This document shows, in pieces, positions 54,615-63,470 of a stretch of 64,000 nt of DNA. Origin of the DNA: Dendrocalamus latiflorus (lineage: Eukaryota > Streptophyta > Magnoliopsida > Poales > Poaceae). Below the pieces are notes generated by a model, which saw only the letters and a list, made by a program, of their open reading frames with translations, had not been told where the DNA came from and did not search any database. The position numbers and the translations under genes were made by a program. Every line of letters starts with the position of its first letter. The stretch's first letter is position 1. The DNA lies in the NCBI GenBank assembly GCA_017311315.1, contig CM029663.1, positions 39,568,622 to 39,632,621 of the forward strand, given 5' to 3'.

Positions 54615-55625
54615 CATTCATTCTGATCATGAAGCTTTGAAATATTTGAAAGGTCAAGCTAAACTAAACCGTAGACATGCTAAGTGGGTCGAATTCATTG
54701 AGACTTTTCCATACGTCGTTAAATACAAGAAAGGCATGGAAAATGTGGTAGCTGATGCATTGTCTAGAAAACATGTGCTTTTCACTCAATTGGAAGTAAA
54801 GGTTCCAGGGCTAGAAAGTTTGAAAGATTTATATGCTTCAGATCATGGCTTTTCAGCACCATATTCTAATTGCAAAGATGGGAAAGGGTGGGATAAGTTT
54901 CATGTTCATGATGGTTTTCTCTTTCGCAAGAACAAACTATGCGTTCCAGATTCTTCTGTGCGTTTGCTACTATTGCAGGAGTCTCATGCAGGAGGATTGA
55001 TGGGTCACTTTGGAAGAGAGAAGACGTACATGATATTGGCCGATCATTTCTATTGGCCTAAGATGAGGCGAGATGTTGAGAGGTTTGTTCAACGATGCAT
55101 CACGTGCCACAAAGCGAAGTCAAAGCTCAATCCACATAGTTTGTATACTCCACTTCCAGTTCCTAGCGCTCCTTGGGAAGATATTAGTATGGATTTTGTT
55201 TTAGGATTGCCTAGAACTAAGAGGGGGAGAGATTCAGTCTTTTTTGTTGTGGATCGGTTTTCTAAAATGGCACATTTTATTCCCTGTCATAAGAGCGACG
55301 ATGCGTCGCATGTAGCTGACTTGTTTTTCAGGGAGATTGTGAGGTTGCATGGAATGCCAAGAACTATTATTTCAGATCGAGATGTCAAGTTCATGAGCTA
55401 CTTTTGGAAGAGTTTGTGGGCCAAGCTTGAGACAAAGTTGTTGTTTTCATTGACTTGTCACCCACAAACAGATGGATAGACGAAGGTAGTGAACCGTGCA
55501 CTTTCAATGCTGTTGCGAACAATGATCAAAAAGAATTTGAGAGAGTGGGAGGATTGTCTACCGCATGTTGAATTTGCATATAATCGGGCAGTGCATTCTA
55601 CAACTCAATTGTGTCCATTTGAGGT
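54615..55625 (+). pseudogene. pol: CRM RNase H end and integrase (element G, second copy)
   Basis: A frame open from before 54615 to 55479 covers HSDHEALKYLKGQ, ADALSRKHV, the zinc finger (HAGGLMGHFG, CITCHKAK), and integrase core residues in MDFVLGLPRTKRG, SDRDVKFMSYFW and CHPQTDG. A TAG at 55477 interrupts, and the frame then continues NRALSMLLRTMIKKNLREWED to LCPFEV, where LTR M starts. It is the better preserved of the two copies: the internal TAA and the 9-bp loss of the first copy are not present. Confidence 0.94.
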
Positions 55626-56447
55626 TGATGAGGACATCTCTACTACGCATTCACCTGCCACTCCAGGGGTGTATGATAAAGCTAGTGATGAGGTTCCAAC
55701 AGGCCCTATGACAAGAGCAAGAGCTAAGCTACTACAACAACATGTGTTTTTGTTTCTTAAAGAATTTCTGATTTACTTTAGATGAAAATGGTATACTACC
55801 AAATGCAAATATATTATGCGTTCTCATATTTGAAGCAATGGAAAAACAAGGATGGAAGGACCAACGGGCCAGCCCCATGGAGAAAGAGAGCCATGCGACC
55901 ACAAGGGAGGAGGCCCATGCGGTCACATGTCAAAAGGAGGGAAGCCCCATGCAGCCAAGGTTGAGGAAGAGGCCCATGCGCCAATTGAGGAGTTTGTGGG
56001 CCTGCGTGCCAATAGTGGGCTAAGATTGCATAATCCAGCCATGTAATTAGTTGGTGTTTAATTCCAAATTGTTTTAGTATTCGTAAACCAGATTGAACTC
56101 GGCCTTAGGCCCAAATGCGTGCGTGCGGATGTTTGGGTTGGCTTTAAGTAGCAGCCACCCCCCTATTGTTCTTTAGACCACTTTTGATAATAGAATACTC
56201 TTGTTCTTTCTGTTGGCCGAACCAACTTGAGGGAATTGAGAGTTCGTTGAAATCAAGATCGTTCAACCTTTCTACTGGTAATTGGGAGTGCGATGGAACT
56301 TCATCGGTAGTCGTGAAGTTCAGCACGTGAGGTTGGGCGAATTATAGAGTGCTAACTCCTGTATTGGCAACGGGAAATCACTACGGTTCATCGAATCTTC
56401 GTGAGTACCTTGATCCTACGTCGAGAAGATCGGGTGACCCTGTATCA
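55626..56447 (+). repeat. 5' LTR of CRM element M
   Basis: It runs TGATGAGGACATCTC to GACCCTGTATCA, 822 bp, inserted in the integrase frame of G. It encodes GPMTRARAKLLQQH at about 55703-55745. No clear TATA box. Confidence 0.9.
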
Positions 56448-56448
56448 T

Positions 56449-56468
56449 CTTGGTATCAGAGCGCGGTT
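56449..56468 (+). promoter_or_regulatory. Primer-binding site of CRM element M
   Basis: CTTGGTATCAGAGCGCGG follows the LTR by one to two bases, of the initiator tRNA-Met type. Confidence 0.85.
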
Positions 56469-57000
56469 TACTCGGTAGGATTATTTACCCTTACTTTTAT
56501 ATTGTTTTACTTCTGTCCTAAAGTCCATAAACCGAAAACAAAAAAAATCCAAACCCTAGTTTCGCATCTATTATTTTTGCGTGAGTTTTATTAGGTTTTA
56601 GTCCATTAGAATTTTTGTTTAGGTGTTGATCTTTGTGTTCCTTCGCGTAACTTGATCTTGTGTCCACGTGAAACCTAAAAAAAAGATCCGCTGGTTGAAT
56701 CCCTCAATTAGCGTCCACAAAAAGTAGATTCAATTTACTCTTACAGTCGAATCCGAGTCTACAACCTCTCCAAGAGCAATCCAAGTAGAATCCAAGTCGG
56801 TTTTGGCTAGCTGTCCACTTCTGAAACCGTTTGGAATTCTGCCATCCAAAACCATCTCTAGGGAGGTGCTTCGTGGGTTGCTTTGCTGTGTGCAATAACC
56901 GAACACATGCATACAAGCTTCACTTATATCTTTTGAATACTTGAGACTAGCCATTGATATTGCATTGAGGGCTGCTTCTGAATACTTATAACTGAACATG
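56469..57000 (+). other. 5' leader of CRM element M
   Basis: Homologous to the leader of G (shared CCATAAACCGAAAACA and ATATCTTTTGAATACTT). It ends abruptly at ACTGAACAT, where pol sequence begins. Confidence 0.85.
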
Positions 57001-57622
57001 GGCAAACCTGTAGCATACTTTAGTGAAACTTGAGTGGGCCTAGTTTGAACTATTCTACTTATGATAAGGAGTTATATGCCATCTTTCCAACCTTAGAAAC
57101 TTGGCAACATTATTTATGGCCCAAAGAATTTGTTATGCATTCTGATCATGAATCTTTAAAGCATATTTGAAGTAAAGGTAAACTGAACCGTAGACATGCA
57201 AAGTGGGTTGCACTTATTGAGTCTTTTCCCTATGTCATAAAACACAAGAAGGGAAAGGAGAATGTTATTGCTGATGCTTTGTCTAGGAGGTATGCGATGT
57301 TATCACAACTTGACTTCAAAATTTTTGGATTAGAACTATTAAAGAGCAATATGTGCATGATGCTGATTTTTTGAAAATACTATTGAATTGTAAAGAAGGG
57401 AAAATGTGGAATAAATTCGTCATTAATGATGGGTTTGTGTTTAGAGCCAACAAGTTGTGCATTCCTACTAGCTCCGTTCGTTTGTTGTTGTTATAGGAAG
57501 CACATGGAGGCGGGTTGATGGGACATTTTGGTGTGAAGAAAATGGAAGATATACTTGCTGCTCATTTCTTTTGGCCAAAGATGAGACGGGATGTCGAGCG
57601 CTACGTTGCTCGCTGCACTACA
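57001..57622 (+). pseudogene. pol: CRM RNase H to integrase finger (element M)
   Basis: After the leader, translation in broken frames gives GKPVAYFSE, LNYSTYDKELYAIFPTLETWQ, HSDHESLK, LNRRHAKWVALIESFPYVI, ADALSRRYA, then EAHGGGLMGHFGVKKMEDIL and MRRDVERYVARCTT. Stops lie near 57168 and 57494, and there is at least one frameshift. Gag, protease and most of RT are missing, so a large internal deletion joins leader to RNase H. The fragment is cut by LTR N. Confidence 0.92.
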
Positions 57623-58651
57623 TGATACGGGGAGGGGTCCTGATCTTCTCAATGAGGAACCGTGGATAGTTAATGCGAAGTAGACGATGTCGCTAGTTGA
57701 ACACTCGCGCCAATGCACGAACCCTCAACTCTTCGAAATACACCCAAACACACACAGGATAATTGTTCATCGCGAGACCACAAACGACGAATGCCAAGTC
57801 CCTAGTTCCCAATGGAACGACGGCTTGACCTTGAATTGCAGAACGAACAATGGATCACCTAGTTCTCTCTCAAAGTCCTCGCATGAACTTTGGTGTTGAA
57901 AGAACAAGCAATAGCTATGTTTCAATCTTACGCATAAAATTGGTCTCCTCCTAAAGGCTGCCAATAAAAGGCTCATATAGCCCATTGGGATGTCCATATG
58001 GTCCCCAAACCAAGTACAACTCAACCCTATATGGTTTTGGATACGAACTCTCACAAAAAGGAAACTATATTTTTCACCTATCATATTATTTCGGTCATAA
58101 ATTTTTATCCATGGTGAATTTGAAGGTGGGACTAGATCCATTGCATATCCCTTAAAATTATCTTTCCAACGAGTATAAGAACACCTGAATCGGACTCCGT
58201 TTGTGAAAGTTATGGCCTTTTTAGTAACTACCTGTCAGGCTGTCTCGAACCGAATCTGAATTGAATCCTGAGTTGAATCCGAGTTTGAATTGGGTTGAGC
58301 ACATGGGAAGTCCGAATTTGGCTTGAAAATCTTATCCAAAACTTGTAGTTTATGTCCTTGGGCTCCTCCCTTTTGCTCTCCCAAGTCTTCACATGAGTCA
58401 TACATAAGAATACATAAAATACTGGCATGAACTAGTATTCCAAGTTCATCATCAATTAAAGGAAACTCCTTAAGAAACAAAAGCACCTATTTGCTTAAAC
58501 GCTTAGCTCTTGCCCTCGTCATTGGGCCCTCTGGTTCTTGGTTATTCTCATGCATGCTTGGAGTGGAAGATATATATGTAATGGGGATGTCCTCATCAGT
58601 ATGTGCATGACCATAGGAGAAGATGTATAAGTGTTAGGGATGCCCTCATCA
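57623..58651 (-). repeat. 3' LTR of CRM element N
   Basis: On the minus strand it runs TGATGAGGGCATCCC (right edge, 58651) to CCCCGTATCA (left edge). It belongs to the same subfamily as solo LTR H. CTACA at 57618-57622 is the presumed target duplication; the other end is beyond the window. Confidence 0.9.
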
Positions 58652-58666
58652 TCCTCCCCCTCTTGA
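58652..58666 (-). promoter_or_regulatory. Polypurine tract of CRM element N
   Basis: The minus strand reads CAAGAGGGGGAGGA before the LTR. It overlaps the pol frame (QEGEDDE) as in L. Confidence 0.75.
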
Positions 58667-59476
58667 AAAGGCGTCGTCCTTGATGTTGGATTGTCACCAC
58701 CAAAGAAAGGTGATAAATCAGCGACATTAAACGTAGAGCTCACGCCATAGTCATCGCCGAAAAGCTCTATCTTGTAGGCATTGTCGTTGATGTTCGCAAG
58801 CACCTTGAAAGGCTCTACAACTTAGACTTGCGATGTTCTGGAAAATGATCCTTGTGGTAGTGTACCCAAACCAAATCACCTGGTTGAAAAACCATCTTCT
58901 TCCTTTTCTTGTTCACCTTCTCATCATAGTACTTGACCTTACGCTTTATTGCTTCTTTTGTCTTGAGATGCAATTTCCTCACAAATTCAGCTTACTTGGA
59001 CGCCTCCATATGAGTATGGTGTTAACTAGGAAGCGGGAACAAATCACGTGGCGTAAAGGGTTTGAAACCATAAACTAGCTCAAATGGACACATCTACGTA
59101 GTGGAATGCACAGCTCGATTATAAGCGAATTCCACGTGCAGCAAACAATCCTCCCACTCACGTAGATTCTTCTTGATCATGGTCCGGAGTAGCATCGAAA
59201 GTGTGCGGTTCACCACCTCTGTTTGACCATCAGTTTGGGGATGACAAGTTGTGCTGAATAACAACTTTGACCCTAGTTTACCCCAAAGCATCTTCCAGAA
59301 GTAGCTCATGAACTTCACATCGCGATCCGACACAATAGTACGTGGCACGCCATGTAGCCTCACGATCTCCCTGAAAAACAAGTCAGCAATATGCGATGCA
59401 TTGTCGCTCTTGTGGCACGGAATAAACTGTGCCATCTTCGAAAAATGATCCACAACGACATAAACATAATCACTCC
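58667..59476 (-). pseudogene. pol: CRM integrase (element N)
   Basis: The minus strand encodes DYVYVVVDHFSKMAQFIPCH, LFFREIVRLHGVPRTIVSDRD, MSYFWKMLWGKLG, CHPQTDGQTEVVNRT (the D, D and E positions present) and EFAYNRAVHSTT, then after a stop near 59094 the C-terminal module with FQPGDLVWVHYHKDHFPE and NDNAYKIELFGDDYGVSSTFNVADL. The frame is cut upstream at RSDYVYV by LTR J. Confidence 0.92.
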
Positions 59477-59767
59477 TGTTGTAGGGGTTGCCCACCCCCC
59501 GTGACTGGGCCGTGCAACTAGTCCAACATGTAATAGGCCCAATAGTGTAGAGGAATATACCAGTGTAAATATACCGATGTACCCTCATCCTTTGTAAATA
59601 CCAAGGGGTAGAATGGGGATTTCCCATTCTACCCCACTCATATATATAAACCCCCAGGAGGGGCAAAGGGGCACATCCCCTCATTCTCACCACCTCTCCA
59701 CAGATCTGGCTCTCCTCTTCCTCTCCTACTAGTCCCCTCCTTTTCTGTTTAGCCCGTAGCTACAACA
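59477..59767 (+). repeat. 5' LTR of element J
   Basis: It starts TGTTGTAGGGG and ends GTAGCTACAACA, 291 bp. It contains TATATATAA at about 59641 and an inverted repeat (GGTAGAATGGGGA / TCCCATTCTACCCC-like) at 59606-59637 just before the TATA box. Confidence 0.82.
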
Positions 59768-59769
59768 GA

Positions 59770-59788
59770 TGGCGCCGTCCGTGGGGAC
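59770..59788 (+). promoter_or_regulatory. Primer-binding site of element J
   Basis: TGGCGCCGTCCGTGGGGAC lies two bases after the LTR. It is not the initiator tRNA-Met type of the other elements. Similar TGGCGCCGT-type sites occur in grass Tat-lineage gypsies (from memory). Confidence 0.7.
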
Positions 59789-59906
59789 GACTAAAGCACG
59801 TATGGAAGAGATTTCTCCAGCAAAGGCAGCGGCTGTGTGGATCTTTTTGCTCCTGAGATAAGTAGTTTGCTCACTAAAAATTTAAGCACATTTCGCCATG
59901 TTTTGT

Positions 59907-60025
59907 AGAGGGCATATTGAGTAGATCTACTCGAATCGCCCGTCCGTAGGTGGAATATTGAATAGATCTAGCAGAATCGCTTGTTCGTAGAGGGTATACT
60001 GAATGGATCTAATCGAATCATCCTT
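59907..60025 (+). repeat. Three tandem ~43-bp repeats in J leader
   Basis: Units share a pattern GTAGAGGG-ATA-TGA-TAGATCTA followed by CGAATC (near 59908, 59949 and 59987). They are imperfect and non-coding. Confidence 0.8.
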
Positions 60026-60029
60026 GGAT

Positions 60030-61000
60030 GCCCTGGTGGCATGGTCCTTCTGGGCAGGGTGGGATGACACAGGTATCCGCCTTCGCGTGCTCGGCTCCGC
60101 TCTCAAACCTCGGCCCCGCTCCAGACCTCGCCTCCGCGACCCCGCCTCCGCGTGCTCGGCCCCGCTCCGGACCTCGTCACAGGTCGAGGGTCTTCAGTGC
60201 GAGGTAGCCCGGGAAGTGCAGTGGCTCTGCATTGCCAGCGAGAGCTCAGTGGTGTCATCGTGCCTGTACCCACAAGGTCGTTTCGTATCCTTTACGTGTA
60301 CATGCAGGTGCCAGAGCATCTACTCGCGCATGCGTACGTGAAATCTCAACTCATGCATACGTACACGAATTGGCCACCTATGTATGCATGCCCCTTTTTC
60401 TCTTCACGTGTACACCCGTGCATGAAATACATATCCATCCGGGCACGATCCTCTCAGCCAGGGAGCCTGCGCGCCTTCGGCCCGTCCGCGCTGGACTCCA
60501 CACGAGGTACATCTCGCCGAGCACGCCGTCATCGCGCAGCCGTGGACTCCGCGTGTCGAAGCCTTCGGCCGCCTCGGAGAGTCCTCGCTCGTCTCCCGTG
60601 CAAAGTGTCTATAAACTCTATGCATGCACGTTGATTTATATACTCCATGCATGGCACATGCATACGTAGCCATTCAGGCGCTAGCATCCATCCAAGTATT
60701 TATCCTTGCATGCATGCATATCCATCCGTGCATAGTATAAACTAGCAGGTAGCACACTCGGAGATTGACGTCGGCCTCCGCTGCGACTCTCTATGCAGGC
60801 GTCCACGAGCAGGGGCTGCGCCGGCGATGGATAAGGGCAAGGGCCTCGCCCGTCGTGGGTTCCGTCCTCCGCTCGCTTCAGTGACGACACGGAGGCACAC
60901 TTCGACTTCCGAGCCGGGACCCGCGAAGGCGAGTCTCCACGCGCGGCGAAGCACGCAATCTGCAGCAGGAACAAGCTCTGCAGGCCGAAGAGCAGAATTC
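60030..61000. other. GC-rich interior of J, no gene recognised
   Basis: Repeated CTCGGC/CCCCGC/TCCGCG words (60080-60180), several CATGCATGC strings (60370-60730), and no recognisable domain. Short open frames on both strands are rich in Arg, Ser and Ala and look like composition effects. The stretch could hold other captured exons, but I recognise none. Confidence 0.5.
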
Positions 61001-61006
61001 GCCGAG

Positions 61007-61252
61007 CTGTCCGAGGCCTCCGCCACAGCGTTCGAAGCCTTTTCATCAGTCTCCGCACCCTTCGCTGAGCTGTCCGAGGCCTTCGCCACGGCGTTCGAAG
61101 CCTTCGCATCAGTCTCCGCACTCTTCGCCGAGCTGTCCGAGGCCTCCGCCACAGCGTCCGAAGCCCTCGCATCAGTCTCCGCACTCTTCACCGAGCTGTC
61201 CGAGGCCTCCGCCACGGCGTCTGAAGCCTCCGCATTGCAGTCTCCGCGCAGG
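61007..61252. repeat. 63-bp tandem repeats, in coding phase
   Basis: Units start at 61007, 61070, 61133 and 61196 (last one partial), each beginning CTGTCCGAGGCC. The exact 63-bp period keeps frames open: plus strand gives an Ala/Ser/Glu repeat (ELSEASATAFEAF), minus strand an Arg-rich repeat. The plus frame runs 60827-61276. Confidence 0.92.
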
Positions 61253-61403
61253 GGATGTCCATGCACGCACTCCTAGCCACTTATTCGCGGGAAGGGAGCG
61301 CCGCGTCGCGGTGTATCGAAGGCGCTGCTCCTAGCTCGCAGCCTCCGACCAAAGCAAAGCAAAAAAAAAGACTAGAAGCGAGCAGCCTCTCCTCAAGCTA
61401 GCA

Positions 61404-61650
61404 ATGGCGACGGAGCAGACCTCCATCATGATCAAGCCCGACGGCGTCCAGAGGGGCCTCAGTGGTGAGGTCATCAGCCGCTTCGAGAAGAAGGGCTTCT
61501 ACCTCAAAGCCATGAAGCTTGTGAACGTGGAGAAGTCTCCACTGGCCGCAAGCACGTCGGCGCCACCGACCCGCTGGCTGCCGAGTCCGGCACCATCCGT
61601 GGTGACTACACCGTCCACATTGGCAGCCGCGGACAACATTGCCGGCGGGG
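61404..61650 (+). pseudogene. NDPK: Captured nucleoside diphosphate kinase fragment
   Basis: The ATG at 61404 starts MATEQTSIMIKPDGVQRG, then SRFEKKGFYLKAMKLVNVEK, the conserved N-terminus of cytosolic plant NDP kinase, which transfers phosphate between nucleotides. In a second frame from about 61541 comes TGRKHVGATDPLAAESGTIR, then GDYTVHIG, a later part of the same enzyme. Roughly 45 residues between them are missing, and the active-site histidine region further on is not seen. About 60-100 bp before the ATG looks like the gene's 5' untranslated leader, with an A-run at 61363-61370. Intron-free joining suggests an RNA or rearranged origin. It cannot make active enzyme. Confidence 0.88.
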
Positions 61651-63180
61651 CGAGGCCATAGTCCTCGGTTGGAAAAAGGATTTGGCTCGCCGAAGGCACA
61701 GCCCGGCTTCGCGGATCGCTCTGGAGACCTCGCTGAGGCCTCGCCGAGCGGAGACTGGCAAAACCGTCGCATCCCCTTCGACAATGCAGAGGCGAGCAGA
61801 GGCCGGAGCCGGTCTTCAGCAGCCGAGTCGAGGATGTTGATGCGGAGCCGAAGGTCCACGCTGCGGAGCCCGGAGTGAAGTCCCGCATCGCGGAGCTTGC
61901 CACGTGAAGCCAGTGGCGAAGGTCGACGTCGCGGGGCCGGGCGAAGGTCGGTGAGCTCGTCCGGGAGCCGGAACACTACCGTGCCATCGTCAACATGGAG
62001 GATCATGAAGGCCTAGGCCCGGATGGACTCGGGCACGCCTGGGTACATGACGAGCAGTGACTGGGCGGGCGTCGCGGAGTGATACTAGCGCATCGAGGGA
62101 GTCTTCGGCACATCGAGGTCATCTTGCCCACTGCTCGACTAGTATGAGGACCGGAGCGGAAGATGGAGACGGCGCGGACGAGGTCGATAGTCATCAAGGC
62201 GACAGAGCCGGCGGCCTTCGCACGGTTTCGAGCCTCCGCACCGAATCGACATCGAGTCTCCGCTTCGCACACTCCGTGTGACTTCGAGCGTGCGACTTCG
62301 AGCCTTCGACGTCGAGCGCCGGTCTCTGCATCGTCGTCTTCGCGCCGAGCCGCCCCCGCCCTCGCCGCGCAGCAGCCTCTGCGCGGGCGAGGTCGCCTCC
62401 CCGCCACGGCCTCGCTGCGAGATCCGCTCCATCGAAGACCTCGGCCCGGACCCTGCGCAGACAAAGCATTGGAGGACTTGGCGACGTGACCCCGGCAGCT
62501 TGTCGCTGTGCTTCTCCACAAGGAGATGCCCTCATCAGCCTCATCGTGCACGCACGTAACCATGCATGCACGCATGCATGGATACAATGTGCGGCGGTGA
62601 GATGCATGCATGCCGCTATCCTTCGCAGTTGCTCCGTCCTGGCCGTGTCGACCCAGCCTCGGCTCTGGAGAGCCCTCGCCGACCTTCGCTCAACCCTGCG
62701 ACGAGTTCGTTGGCCCGCCAGCGCCACTCCGCCTCAGCTCAGGCGCATGCATGAGGACACCCAGGATGCAAGCAGACTCATACTGCATTGTAGGCATGAC
62801 CAACCGCTGCAAGCTTTGCGTAGTCAGGGTCTCCGTACATGCGGAACCTGCTCTGCGTCGCCACCGCCCCGCCCGATACGCATTGCACGTGATTACATGT
62901 GAGGCTTTAATAGTAGCCCCTGTATTTCTTGTGTGCGCGGCCTTACAGAAATGGTTTCTTGTCATTTGATTTATTGAGGCCACAGTTCTTTCTCAGAGCA
63001 TTTGATTTGGCCATATTTGCTTCTTCGGTTTTGGCCTGTTTTGGGCTACCGTAGGCTCTTCCAGTACTGCATTCTGGAGCATTTGTTTGTCGCAAGTCTT
63101 CGGCCATTTCTTTGATGCTTCTGTTTTGGTCCTCCTTTTTTGATTTAAATCGCCCGGCTGCCTCGAGCGTCGGCGTACTC
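61651..63180. other. GC-rich then AT-neutral interior of J, no gene recognised
   Basis: From 61651 to about 62560 the sequence is CpG-rich with recurring GCCTCGC, TTCGAG and CTTCG words. From 62560 it has CATGCATGCA strings, and from about 62900 it becomes ordinary in composition. No frame shows a recognisable domain on either strand. Further captured gene pieces are possible. Confidence 0.45.
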
Positions 63181-63184
63181 TACG

Positions 63185-63470
63185 GAGTATAAACAAAGAC
63201 GCACGTTCGCGTGTGCACTCCCCGTAGCCAGGGGTGCGGGTATGAGTATAAACCAAAGACGCACATTCACGTGTGCACTCGCTGTAGCCAAGGGTGCGGG
63301 TCTGAGTATAAACTAAAGACGCACATCCGCGTGTGCACTCTCCGCAGCCAGGGGGGCGAGTATGAGTATAAATCGAAGACGCACGTCCGCGTGTGCACTC
63401 TCTGTCAAAGACACGGGTATAAGTATAAACAAAAGACGTGTGGGGGGACGCCTCCGCACGCACTCTATGG
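63185..63470. repeat. Tandem ~60-bp repeats, first array of J
   Basis: Units begin with GAGTATAAA at 63185, 63244, 63304, 63364 and 63421, then GACGCAC and CGTGTGCACTC. Spacing is 59, 60, 60 and 57 bp. Each carries a short foldback around GCACG-TTCG-CGTG. Confidence 0.9.

Noticed and set aside
60827..61276. A real protein gene with Ala/Ser/Glu repeats
   Set aside because: The frame is a by-product of a 63-bp tandem repeat, and the opposite strand is open as well.
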